Part shown: positions 13,922 to 26,700 of the stretch, piece after piece
Layout of the letters: each line of letters starts with the position of its first letter
Position numbering within the stretch: the stretch's first letter is position 1
Assembly (NCBI GenBank): GCA_930367205.1
Contig: OV884009.1
Location: forward strand, 86,201,189 to 86,265,188
From: Acanthosoma haemorrhoidale
Taxonomy: Eukaryota; Arthropoda; Insecta; Hemiptera; Acanthosomatidae
Length of the DNA: 64,000 bases
Direction of reading: 5' to 3'
Made by a program: the position numbers and the translations under genes
The notes under the pieces: generated by a model
The model's input: only the letters and a program-made list of their open reading frames with translations
Database searches by the model: none
What the model was told of the DNA's origin: nothing

Positions 13922-14655
13922 TACGAGGGCGTACCCAAAAGAAACCGAACTATTTTTGTACAAAGTGATTTATTCAATTTTGTTTTACAAAAATCCTTTA
14001 ATCTTGTTCAAATTACTCTGCATTGGAGTCAATACATTTTTACAACCTTTTTATTCCACTGCTCGAAACATTTTTTTAATTTCTCTTTTGTGACAGACAG
14101 CACCTCCGTCTACTTCTTCAACGTCCACAAAACGCTTTCCTTTCGTGCCCCTTTTTATTTGGGGGAATAATAAGAAGTTGGAGGGGGTTAGATCTGGTGA
14201 ATGGGGAGGATGGGGCACAGTGGTCGTACCATTTTTGGCCCCAAATCGGCACAAAGAGATGGCTGAGTGAGCATGAGCGTTGCCGCCACCCTTCTTACCC
14301 ACCCAATCTTCTATTAAAATTAACTCCAAGTTACTCCTGATTTCTCCACAACTTTTTCAATAGTCCGTCGTCGACCTTCCAGGGCAATTTCATGAATTTT
14401 TTCGACATTCTTGTTGGCTCGGGGCGTCGAAGAACGTCCAGAGTGTGCTTGATCATTAATTATTCAGACATTTCCCCACTATTAAAATGGGAAACCCATT
14501 CAAACACTTGAGGTTTCCCCATAGCATCAGAAAAAAAGCCATCTCAGAAACGACGAGCGCGCAAAGCAGAACCTTCTCCAGTGAAGGCACTTGGGATCCT
14601 GGCTGGTGAAAAGTTGCTTTACATCAGTTCAATTTCCTCTGGGGACGCGCTCGTA
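13922..14655 (-). mobile_element. Internally deleted mariner transposon with terminal inverted repeats
   Basis: The element runs TA-to-TA. The left end TACGAGGGCGTACCCAAAAG matches the right end read in reverse, TACGAGCGCGTCCCCAGAGG, with similarity continuing to about 28 bp. At about 730 bp it is little more than half of a normal 1.3-kb mariner. On the - strand the N-terminal part reads DAMGKPQVFEWVSHFNSGEM, the helix-turn-helix region of mariner transposase. The frame then jumps to the C-terminal part NAHAHSAISLCRFGAKNG followed by a HPPHSPDLTPSNF motif. The middle, including the first catalytic Asp, is gone. Stops and frameshifts occur throughout. Confidence 0.85.
14051..14329 (-). pseudogene. 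Mariner transposase C-terminal fragment
   Basis: This 92-codon open frame lies inside the deleted mariner at 13922-14655. It keeps the end of the catalytic core: an altered second-Asp motif (NAHAH where active copies have DNAPAH), then PHPPHSPDLTPSNF in place of PHPPYSPDLAPSDF. The third catalytic Asp is therefore replaced by Asn. The protein cannot be an active transposase. Confidence 0.8.
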
Positions 14656-16099
14656 GTTTTAAAAGCCAACAATGGAAATGATTAATCCCTAACGATTAGT
14701 TAGTCCGTGTTTAACAAGTTTATTTATTTATAATACAATTAAGATTTTTTTAATTGGAAAATTCCTGATATTTTTCTAATTAGGAACAAAAATTTAATGA
14801 ATATTTTATAAAATCGTCTTTGCATCCGTCCACGCCCACTTACCGTGAAAACCCCTTACGTTCGTAATTTGTTTTTGTATATTGCTTATCTCATAACTGA
14901 GCTGATTAAAAAAAAAAGGTAAGTGAAATAATATTAAAAATTGAATTGTAATTAAAATTAAAAATAAAAAAGCACTAAATCAAACTTCAAATTAAAGAAA
15001 TTAGTATTAAAAAACAACAGCAAAAACGTGTGGGGACTGATCTTTGGGTGTACTAGCTTACTCAGTTTATATTATGAGATATACTAGTGGTTTAAAAATA
15101 AGGTAGAAATCACATATTGTTTCCTATTTTTTTGTTAATATTTGAGTAAATTTCTGATCATATTGAAATTTATTTTAGGATAGTTGTACCTGTTACAAAA
15201 ATAAATTAATTAAAACTGACAGTTAGGTTAAAATAAATTGTACTGTGTTAGCGTAGAGAGTCCCTCCTAGGATCATATGTGTGTATATATTGCACGTGTA
15301 ACATTAGAACACATTTTCTTAAATGAAGTAAACGTTTTAATGGTTTGTACGATACCCACAACCGCCATGCCACAATGTACATTGTGGTTTCGCGTGCCAT
15401 AGGCAAATACCACTCTGGCATTCATTCCCCTGAGCGAAACGGTCCTCAATATTTAAGTTTGTAAATGAACTAGATATAAGCGTGAATACTATTTCTAGCA
15501 GTGTTGTAATTTATTTTTTCTTCACCAGTTTTTGATTTAGTAACTCTTTTGTAATTGAATGTTCTTGTCCGTGGACTGAAATCTGAACCAGACGTCAGAA
15601 ACTGATTGCAACCCTTGCATAACTGCAAGACGTCTTTTAATCTTTAAACTTCCGGTTAAATAAAATTAACAATCTCTTTCTTTGTATAAGAAAAATAATT
15701 AAAAATAGTAAATTAGACAAATTCTAAAAGTTATCGAACACTAAAAGGAATTGACGAAATACAGCTGGAATCTCTGAGTATAATTGATGGTCTCTTCTTC
15801 ACTTCTACTAGTTTTTCATTACTCATAATATATTAGATAAGTATTACATAAGAGTAGTTGATTTTTTTTGTTTTTATTTACTGTCTAAAGCGTTTTACTT
15901 CATTTATCAACTAAATTATATTTTTCGAAATGTATGTCAACAAAATAAAATACGTTTATTGTATAAGAAACACTATCACTACATAAATAAAATATGTAAA
16001 AAGTGGGTGATAATAATCTATCATGTATCCAGATGAGATTGTCCTAATAACCGAGTCGCAACAAAAATAACAGGAAGCTGGAACCGAATGGCGGTCTGA

Positions 16100-16345
16100 T
16101 CTTGGAGTGACAATTAATTTTAATAAGAGCAAAGTGCTTTGGTCGGAAGAGGTATATATTTCACGTAACAGAATAGAATTGGAGACCACAGAGACGCAGG
16201 ACCGCCCTCGAGGGACCAAACCTACCAGGGCGACCTCGCCAAAAAGAGGGAGACCATCCAGGAGATAAAAGTGTTCGCAAAAGGACTGAAATGGCTCGTT
16301 GAAACAAATCAGCTCTATGCAGAATGGCTCGGCACAGAGGAATGT
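16100..16345 (+). pseudogene. Possible LINE ORF2 tail
   Basis: A short GC-richer stretch reads GRPRQKEGDHPGDKSVRKRT and on into an Arg/Trp-rich tail in one frame. This loosely matches the GRP-W...-DR--WR ending that many insect LINE ORF2 proteins carry. There is no reverse transcriptase domain beside it to confirm the idea. It could equally be an unrelated repeat. Confidence 0.25.
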
Positions 16346-16809
16346 TGAAAAGAAGAAGAAAAGCTGTAATTGTCCATAAATAATTATAATAATAAAACAT
16401 ACGGTTGGTAACGTTTGAAAGCGAAATATCTTAAAGATGTTTTACTGCTGAATAAGGAGATAAATAAACTATTTTTCCATAGCTTACAGTTCCAGTTTGA
16501 CTTCCTTTTGTTTTCCAAAAGAAGTTGATTTTCAACCACTGCTGCCGCTATCGTAATACTTAACACACATAGACTTACAAACGAAAGTCGATCGCTCTTT
16601 ACCTGTTTAAAAGTATTGCTTTCCTTACCAATGGACGTGATTATGTATACTACTAATATGACCAGCTGGTTATTGGATGCGTAGCCTCGCCATTTTCGTT
16701 TCATTATTTCAACCGACCGCACCTTTTTTTAGTTCTGTTATCTGCTAAATTGCATTTTATCTAAACGTATATAACCGAAATATAATGCTGAAAGTAAAAA
16801 AACTCTATC

Positions 16810-16880
16810 CAGTGGTTCTTAAATACTTATTGTTGACGCAGAAGATTATAGGTGAGCTATTGTCCCCGTTGTCAACAACG
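16810..16880 (+). repeat. Possible hAT-type terminal repeat trace
   Basis: CAGTGGTTCTTAAATACTTA resembles the CAGTGGTTCTCAAACTTT start common to many hAT transposon ends. Inside it lies GACGCAGAAGATTATAGGTG, which recurs in altered form (GATGCAGAGGGTTACAGGTG) at about 17264-17283. No matching right end or 8-bp duplication was found. Confidence 0.25.
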
Positions 16881-19800
16881 GATAGCCCGACATTATATAT
16901 TTGTCTAATACCCCAGCGAATTAACTTAAGCACCACTCTCGCACTCTTAATAGTTAATACTGGAGCCTCCATGTTAACGTCTCTCTCAATACAATAAACA
17001 AATGAAAAAACTAGTTATGAGACTGTAAAGTAATATAAGAAACTTAGAATATTGTTTTTACGCAGGTAGTATAAACAAGACTGAATAACGACATTTACAT
17101 GAAAGAAATATAAAATACAAATAGGAAGTTATATCCAAATAAATAAAAATATATAGGACACTGGCAGTTTGTACACAACTATGTTGGTTATAATCCTCTA
17201 CGGTTAAACCTTTGATGTAGAGAACAAATAAATTACTATTCGGAACGGATCATACCAAAATATTGATGCAGAGGGTTACAGGTGAGTGTGGTCCATTTCG
17301 AGCCAAAAGGAAATTAAACTTAATATTAAAGTGAAGATTAACAATTGTGGACTGTATAACCAGTAACCCAAAATAAAATATATATTGACACATAAAATAT
17401 GTAATAATGAACGGGGGGGGGGAAATGGCCACCCGGTATGAACAATTGATAAAACTAACCTAGTAAGAATTAAATACAAATTATAACTAACAAAGGAAAA
17501 TAAAATCTTTAACATTTAAAGTCTATTAAATGTCTAATTCAAGGAATACAAATATACTCAATAACATAGCTGGAAGAGCGTGTTAAATTTGGTATCCATC
17601 CGGAGATACGAGAACTCATCTCAAGATTTACGTCCATCCAATAGGTAATGTGTCATGTGGTCGGTCCAAAGACCTCCGAGAGTAGAGGAGTCGCCTAGGC
17701 CGAGATACTCTATGCAGGGCTGTCTCGCGGTGAACTCAGTTGATTCATCAAGCTGAAACGCTCTCTGAAGGCCTGTGTCGCTTTGACTGGCTAATATGAG
17801 ACAGATACAGGCGATTCTCCCCGTACGCGCGAACACAAAACACTCGTGTCAAGCACTTACACAATTCGTGCACATAAACATGCATAAAGAGAATAGTACA
17901 ATATAAAGTAGTAACAAGTAATATAGTAGAATAATACAAAATATTGATAAATTTTAACTAAAAAGAAATTATGAGAGTCGTCTTCTGGTTTTTTTTCCTT
18001 ATTTTGACTCGGCAATAACTATTTCTGCCTGTGGATCATTTAATCACTACCCCCATTGAGCAAGTTTTCATGTCCAGTTGGTCTAAACAACTTAAATATT
18101 ATTTTAAACATCAAATTAAAATAATTTCATTTTTACGTGTGTACGTACATACGTGCGTTATTCAACAAAAAGATAGCTCGTTAGCAGAACAATTTAGTTA
18201 TGTTAGATTTTACCCAAAATAAAAAAAATCTTCCAAAAACTTAGACGCAATGTTATAGTAATTAAATTGTAAACTATTTTACAGCATAGATTGATTGGCT
18301 TTAGACGTTCAAAAGAATCATTCGGATGAAATGACAATCTAGGTTTAGAACTTCTGATGCTAGAAACATAAATCTTATTTAAGAGTTAAGTTAGGATCAA
18401 CCTTGCATTCGCTAAAAAGCCGTTATAGTTTGTTATTTACACCGTTCACTTAAACTAAAATACATCGATATTTAATTGAACTCCATCCTAGTTCAATATA
18501 AGTATATAAGGTTTAAACATTCAGTTCATTGCGAATCCCGTTCGTATATCCCGTTATTTATTTATTTTTTCTTTACAAAAGCCCAAATTGTTCGATAACA
18601 GTAGATTTTGACTTATGTTTTTGAAAATTCTTTTCCAATTTGGCAGTAAGTAAGAAAACATTTTGATAGGCTTTTAGATTTTGGCGCTCACGTCTCTAGA
18701 AAGATAATTCCTACGAAAAAATGTAACACTTTAACAAAAACATCATTATTGATTATAATTGTTAGAAATAGTGGAATAAATACCACAACCCATAGTTATT
18801 ATTATTATTTTATTTATTACGGAGCTGCGGTGGTGGAAAGAAGTGACCTTTGAATTCGCGCTTTAGCTGATCCAATGAAACCACAGTTCCTTCGCTAAGA
18901 GAATGTCGTTTAAACATTTCAGATGAATATATGTCAAATAATACTCCGTCCACAAATAAATTAATTGTAAACAACATCTTATTCGTAAAATAAAATCAAT
19001 TATGGACTCATACGTCTCATTATTTAAATTACTGTGTAACAGTATGTACTCTTGATTGTTGTATGCTGTGGTCAATATGCCCAATATCACGCTTTAAAAG
19101 ACAGAATTACCCTGAACCAAATGCGTGCTAAGTACTCACATTATAGAAATGAGTGAGCGCCGGGAAGGATATCCACCCTCACAGTTGACAGTAAAATAAT
19201 CAACTAATAACATTTGTTTTAATGTATTGCCATAGTTTTGCCATAAAATATGTTGTCCAGAATCTAGTAGTATTTACCACCTCTTCCCAAGGATTTTTTG
19301 ACAAAGGAGAAAAAAGGTCGTCCTCTTTTATAACTTTTTTCAATAAACATTTATCAAGAAACTCTTACGGTCGTGATACAGAATTAAATAAACCCCAAAA
19401 CTTGAAGGATTTATTGGAACAAAAGAAATCTTCAAGAAGTCTTATATCTGTGTGATTGTAGGTCAAGGTAATGCCCTTAATTATGGGTGTGATCCAGCTT
19501 GAGAAAGACTATTGTAGTCAGGGAAAGCCAGCGAAAGAAAACTTCTTTCCATCGCAGCCCTCGTTCGTACAGTGCAAGGACTTCAGCCAGCCTGTTTCAC
19601 TTCTCATTAACCCATTTCACACTCTACATTGTAATCCCAACCATTTTGAATCATTTTTTCTTCAACCTAGCTTTCAGTCAAATGAATGAAATCATTAATT
19701 AGATGTACTATTAATTATAATACCAAAAGTTATTTTTAAAACCAAGAATACGTGTTCGTGTTGGTCTAAAAAATCTTAAATAAATTCACAAAATTCTGTT

Positions 19801-21889
19801 TTGTGCGGTTGACTGCATATCAAGCTTATAAAAGACAAAAACATCAAGACGGTTATACAATGAAATGAATGTTTCTTGGGGGTTAATTCTTTAAGTTTTA
19901 AGGTATTACTGGTTACTACAGTAATGTTACAGTTTTTTTTTATTAAAACTTTTTCTACCACAGTAGGGTGAAGTTCATTAAGCGCAGTCAAAGCTCAATA
20001 TTTTAGGTACTGAAGATCGTATTTCATTGATAGAGCAAAAACTCACGTTCGCCGATCTTTGATTCCTGGAAAACATCGCGTACGTCAAAACCACGAACAG
20101 CCGAGTCCAAAGAATTTATTGTAAAGTAATAAAACAAAGATCGAAATGTTACAAGCGTGAGTCCAAGTACTAAATTAACTTAATATATTAAAGATTATAT
20201 TCTTATTCGACTCTTGGGCTGGTATTCTTGTTACCCCTAGGCCTGTAAACAGCACTTTTGTTTTTTTTTCCAATTGCCAGATGAATATAGAGAAACTTCA
20301 ATAGGGAAAGAACTCGTTTTTCAGTGGATTCCCAGACCATCTGAAGAAATAAGTAGATGTGTACCTAATGCTATATAATGTAGCTTCAGAAACAGCTGTT
20401 CTGAAAAAACGAGAACCTGTATCTGGCACTTATAAAAACATGGTCAACCTCTGATATGGTAACTTGTCTGTTCCATCCAAATATGCGCCATGTGGCAAGG
20501 TGTTTATTTATAAGTTGGAAATAGATACTTCCTACAGTTAAATCCTTTGATGCAGCAAAATTAATATACTTTTTCCTTCGTTATTCAATGATTTTTGGAT
20601 GCTAAACTTGCCAATAATTGTTTGATATATGTCCTCCTTACTGATCTGTGGATGTAGTCTCCCACCACTCACTATCTATACCTCATCATACTTTAGACAT
20701 TCATCAATACATTTTTCCAGTATGTCATAAAATACATCCTTTTCATCATCATTTGCTCGCTCATTCAGTCGAGACATGAACAGATATGAGACTGTAAATG
20801 TTAAATGTATCCCATAACCGAAGCACACAGAATCTCGAAGCTTATGGGCTGAAACCTTATCATAAGTGAGGACTTGTATCCAACAATAAACTCTGTGCTA
20901 AATTTATGGAGTTGGTCTTTTCACAACTGTGGTGTATAGTGAATAGCCTTTTCTTAAAGCTACCTTGTCTGGTTCACCCGATTTGTTGAATGGCGAAGTC
21001 TATGGCATAATTTGTCAAGACGACCAGCTCCCCCTCCTAGGAAAGGTGTCCCACCCCTGACCCTGAGAAATGGTTTCTCTACCATTGCAAAAAAATGTTT
21101 GCTGTCTGCTTCTTGCATTGTATTTTTTTTTTGCTATTGTATTCCTTGAGATTTTCTTTTCAAAATTTGATTTTGAGATGAATTTTTTTGACTTTTTCCT
21201 TGACAAAGACACCTCAAAAATCCGGAATACCATGCAATCGTATTTTCTTGGGAAAAAATTGTAACATACTTATTTTATTCTGACTTGAGAGAGAAAACGG
21301 ATTTGGGAGAATTTAAAGGAAATTCAATATAAACTTAAACAACTTGTTATTTGTTCATGAATTCATTAGAAAATTTTGTTCAAGTTCATTTGATAAAAAT
21401 GCACAGCGTTGACCGGGTCATATTTGCATTATTATTTAAATATAAAGCTGGGCCCTTACTAGATTATAAAAAAAGAGAGACTTCTGCTAGAAGTAAGAAG
21501 ATATTGACACAGGCACATTAATTTATCTAATTGCACTAGATCTGCCAAGCTTTGTATTGAATAGAATTAGCAAAGAAGCATTTAATAAATAAAACTAAAG
21601 ATCTTTATAAGGAAATCAGCAGATATGAACATTTAATGGATAGAAAAAACCATGGCAAAAATATAATACAAGCTCTGATAATAAAAATCCAATTGAAAAG
21701 AAACAGCCATCTAAGCCATGTGAAAGATTAAATAACAGTGAACATTATCACAATTTAGAAAAAAAAGTTTCAAATTTGCTATTGAGCCAGCCAACATTTT
21801 TTGACTCTAAATAATAAACTTGGATATGTTTTTTAGTAAAAAAAAAAATACCTCATTTCCTCCCAGAAAAAGTCTTAATTATGCTTTCT

Positions 21890-22470
21890 AGTGTATAGAT
21901 TAGTATGTATGTTAAGCTGCCATCAGGGAAGGAATCGATGACCTCAAACCTAGTGGTGGAGAAAGAATAAACCTTTTGTATAGCCCTGCTGGCTGTATAG
22001 GCAGTTGCCTTGTTATGGTTGGCCAGCAGTAATGTTTAGTTTATCTGACTATATCAAAGAAGTGTCACCTGACAATGCACAGTGATCAGGAGAGGAGGCA
22101 GAAGTTAGAGGTTTGTGTGGTCTTGGAATGGGTACAAATGTGAATTTACAGAATCTAAGGGTAAGCAAAAACTGACCGGATGTTAAAGGCAAGTGTGAAC
22201 CTGGGAAAAACACACTGGACTACGGTGGGATTGCCACTAGGTAGGAAGTGAGGTCATCGTCTAAAAGGAGGGTTCTCTTCCAGGGGTGCTAGTCTAACGG
22301 GCATAAAACAAGAGTATTGACCAGGGTGGTGTGGAGGTCGTCTCACTGAGACTAGAGACTAGGAGGAAATGAAGGATAGAGGAGTGCAAGTTTGACGGCC
22401 AGAAGGTGGAAGTATCCACTAAGAAAGGTGTGGACGATGTCAGTGCTGAGATGAGTGCCCCCAGGCTGGT
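21890..22470. repeat. Unidentified GC-richer block, probably a decayed mobile element
   Basis: This block is clearly less AT-rich than its surroundings and contains many short G-rich runs. It has no long open frame and no RT, transposase or gag motif that I can recognise. It resembles LINE untranslated regions in composition only, so its nature is a guess. Confidence 0.3.
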
Positions 22471-22944
22471 TGCCTGTGAATTATTATTCTTTTACAATAC
22501 AAGTACCTTGGCACTACTATGTGGACATTGTAAAAATAATTCGACTGTTAAGCTCAGAGGAGAGGGCAGCTTCTCTTAGGGCTAGTAGCAGCAATGGAGT
22601 CATCTCTGCCAGGTTTTTATCACTATATGGAGGCTTAGCCGCAACATACTGTTGCTGTACTGTCATACTGAATACTAAAATTGAAAATCCAATCATTCAC
22701 GATCCCATAATACCTAACAGCTGAGTATTGTTAAAAATTATTCTCATTTTTCTGATAATTTTGAAATTTAAAGGTTTTACTGTTACGCGCTGGCGGCATA
22801 AGAGACAGTTAAAGCCTGAGCGACGGCAACGTATAGGCCACTTAAAGCCCTAACGCCAGCCTTATTCACTTGTTTCTGATCAATGAGTAGCTAAAAAATG
22901 TTTTTAAAACATTATACATAGTGTAATTTGATTACATATTAGTC

Positions 22945-23065
22945 ATATACAATTCCTAAATTTGATTTAATAATGTATAAAGGATGCTTAAGGTATAAAA
23001 ATAATTAAAATTAAAATTTGCTTAAGATATTACTCCGTTAGAATACTTTATAATTTTGGGCATTT
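22945..23065 (+). repeat. 121-bp direct repeat, copy 1
   Basis: These 121 bases recur almost perfectly at 23992-24112. The one difference I see is AAGG against AAAG near the middle. Copy 1 lies about 450 bp upstream of the NAA15 exon at 23514. The sequence is AT-rich and has no transposon ends. Confidence 0.9.
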
Positions 23066-23513
23066 ACAATAATTTTGCCATATTTGTTATAGTCTATGAC
23101 GGAATGCGGCTTTATAATTTCTTTTTTCGTTATCCAGTGTATTTTATTCGTTTTGTTAATTCTCCAGAATGTATTGTAGAAAATATGTATACGATTTTCT
23201 GTTTTGGCTTCCACACCTGTACTAAAATTTCACCTTTTCTTTTAAATGCATATTCTCCAGTTTTCAATCTGAAATGCTTTAAAGACACTGTAACGCCTCT
23301 ATTTGCTCTAATTGCTGTAATAATATAGCCAAATCTCAACAATATCATATGAACAGATATTTTCAGAAGGGTAAATTTAGTTCACATCGTGTTGGTTTTA
23401 TGTAAGTAATTTTACAGAATGAAAATTTACATTTCACACACATTGTCATTTTATTAAAGCATTATATTGTGTAATGATGTATTTTTAAGTTTTTTTGTTT
23501 TTTTTTATTGTAG

Positions 23514-23710
23514 ACGACCTTGCGCCAAGTGAATTGAAGAAGCTTAGAAATAAACAAAGAAAAGCTCAAAGAAAAGCAGAAATACAACAAGCTGAACTGA
23601 CTGCTGCTGCTGAAAAAAGGGAGCAACATAATAAATCCCGTCAAACAGCTAATGACCAAGAAAACGATTCCATTCCACAAGATGAACTGATTCCTGACAA
23701 ACTAGCTAGG
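23514..23710 (+). CDS. Naa15: NAA15 exon with the Lys/Arg-rich helix
   Basis: The acceptor is a long T run ending TTGTAG. The exon begins with two bases completing a split codon, followed by [20 protein letters not shown]. It ends at AGG before the donor GTATGC. The C-terminal half ([10 protein letters not shown]) matches the conserved PKEELIPEKLAK region of the family. Confidence 0.9.
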
Positions 23711-26700
23711 GTATGCAATAAGTGACTATGTATTTATAAAATAATCTAGCTGAAATGAAACCTTTAATAATGTATTTTATAAAAATTATTAAACTTCATT
23801 ATGAATAATCATACCATGAAAGAAAATATATATTTATATACATATTTGTTTAGTATATTTATTAAACTAATATAATTTTTTTGTTGTTACTGAATAGCTT
23901 TTATAGGAGTCTTGAAATTATAGATATGAAATAACTTGGCCCAGCCAGTTGTCATTAATCCTACTGTGGGAGCATTTTTTTACAATTTGTAATATACAAT
24001 TCCTAAATTTGATTTAATAATGTATAAAGGATGCTTAAAGTATAAAAATAATTAAAATTAAAATTTGCTTAAGATATTACTCCGTTAGAATACTTTATAA
24101 TTTTGGGCATTTCAATTAAAGCTTTGTTACCCATTATTTAATTGGCTTGAAGATGTGTCCTGTATTGTCTATGTTTTGTTTTAACTAGAACTAGATTTAT
24201 CTAGTGTCCAGTCTATGAAAAGTTAAAAAAACTAATTTTTAACTTTTGAAAATATCGGTGTCAGTTCTCGAATACTCCAATTTGTCGGGGGGTTTGGGGA
24301 AAAAAGACAATTTAAGTAAAACTTTTTGAAAAACTTTGATTTAATATTTTTTCTATACAGTTCTAGTACTTTGTTGGTCCACCTCAAGCAATGATTGCTG
24401 CTTGAAGACGATGAGGCATTAGTATTTTGATACTGTCTTATGGGATTACCTCCAATTCCTCCAAGAGTGTTTTTAGTTCATCTAGAGATTGTGGAAGGGT
24501 ATTCTGTCCTGAAAATGTTCTTTGAAGTTGATCCCATAAATGTTCAATGGAAATTAGGTCTGGTTTTTGAATTTCTTAATCTTGTAAGAATTCATTTACG
24601 AGTCTAGATCTGTGAGGTCTAGCATCCTCATCCATAAGAACGATTTATGGACCAATTGCTTCTGCTATAGGCTGTACTATTGGTACTAAAAAAAATAAGA
24701 CTGAAAAGTAATAGTTTCATTTAGCAACACCACAAGCTTTGCTCGAGTATCTGAGGAAATGCCAACCCGTACTATAATTGAGCCTCTTCCGAACAGGAAG
24801 GACCAGGGAAAGATTGTATCATTGTATCCAAGATCTTCTGCTAACTCTTGCTCTGTTTCAATCCTGGTGGAGTACATATTTAGATTCATCAAAGAAAAAA
24901 TTGTTATTATTATCCTAATTATCCCCGCCATCATTGTTGTCACAGAAATACATTGAATATTTGCAAATAGATTTATTAACTTTAAATATGTACATGAAGC
25001 TATTAAAAGTATGAAAGTACAATTGAGTCAAATTGAGGGTGTTTTCTTTTAATATAATAAAAGCCTATTGCTATGGCTTGCACTCCTGGCCAAGACCTGC
25101 ATCCTTGAGCATAATCCTAACCCACTGAAGTGTCATTGTCAAAATATTTTGAGAGTTCCTACATACCTCATTTTTTATAGTTGTCTATTAATTAAAAAAA
25201 TAATTTACAGGTTTTACTAATAGCTTTGTTACTAATAGTTTTACTGTTATTTATTGGGATTTATTTTACTTGTATAAGTTATTTGTAAAATACCTTTGTT
25301 TTATTTTAATATACATTAAATAATTAATACTCTATAAAGAGTAAGTTATAGTCTTATAACTTTTAACTATGGAGATTATTGTTTGATTTCCGACTTCCCC
25401 ATTAAGCTTTTCTCTTTGGGAGATTGGTTTGGTTGGGTTTTATTTAGCCTTGAGAGGAACAATGATTAGCCATTTGAATGAAAAGTATTGAATTTGGTTT
25501 AAAAACCGAAATTAAGGTTAAGAGGCCTAGCTTCAACAATGATGGAGAATAAGATGAGTCATCGGGCTGAGAGACTCCCTGTAGGGCTGTCTCGCTTTGA
25601 CTCTTTATTTTGAATACAAAATAAAGGTCAATAAATTAAATTAAATTTTTTTTTATTTAATATTAATTTTGTCTATAGGTTTCTGATCCTTTGGACCAAG
25701 CTATCAAGTTCTTATGCCCACTTCAAAATCTAGCATCAAATAATGTGAATACTCATTTAATGGCATATGAAATTTATTCAAGAAAAGGTAATTGATGTTA
25801 GTGCATGACTGTTCACTCTTGCTTTAACAAATGTGTTTATAGTGTAATATAATTAGTATTATATAAGTACATAGTTGTATTAAGTACTAAAATCAACATT
25901 AAATATTTTAAATGTAATCATGCCATTTTAAAAAAATCCACAAAACCCTTAAAAATGGCAACACACGCAGCATCAAATTATAAAAATTTATTTGATACAT
26001 CTGAATCCATATTGTTGAAACATATAAACTACTACAGATTGTGAAAAGATGGATTTTACTGTTGGTGCTACAACCTACTGATGACTGTCCATCTTGATCA
26101 GCCTCCACTAGCTTTCATTGTTCTGTGTTACCATTTTAAGATCCTTACCTCCTTACCTTAGGAGATACTTCTGGAGCCTTAAATTTGGCTTGTTAGATGG
26201 TAATCTATAGTTTGAAGTCTATCCTTTCCTTGGCAGCAACTACACAGACGGGCTGAAAAGTTTCCGACCTCGACATGAAGATGATGATAAAATAAATAAA
26301 AGCTTTGTTAGGTCGGAAACTTTTCAGACCACCCTCGTATACTGGAGATATGGTCGAGATTATTTTCTTGGTGCGGCGAAGGAGTATTTGCCATAATGTA
26401 TTAGAAAGAACCTAGCAGGCCAATGCTGACAGAGATACACCCACGTAATTTGTTCAACATTATATTTCACCTATGTATTTGTTTGTTGTTGTAGTTGTGA
26501 GTCCTCTATTCAAGCTAGAGACATCCAATTTTAGATGGAAATCTTAATTGATGAAGGGAAAACATATACCCTACCTGTATGTCATCTGCATTAAACCTGA
26601 GTTAGGGTCATTAATTATTTAATTAGTTGGTATTAAAAAAAGATTTCCTATAATTTTATGCAAGTTATCATGTTTAATATTTCCATATCAATAAATGTGT

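Larger units (their letters stand above)
14656..21890. other. AT-rich non-coding stretch with faint repeat traces
   Basis: I see no exon or intact element. Two weak traces are listed separately: a hAT-like end at 16810 and a possible LINE tail at 16100-16345. GC-richer patches at about 17580-17830 and 20220-20480 are unidentified. Although NAA15 exons upstream of 23514 must exist, I could not place any here. Confidence 0.5.

Noticed and set aside
22789..22860. GCTGGCG / CGCCAGC inverted repeat as a foldback transposon
   Set aside because: The 7-bp arms are too short, and no flanking duplication or internal structure supports an element.
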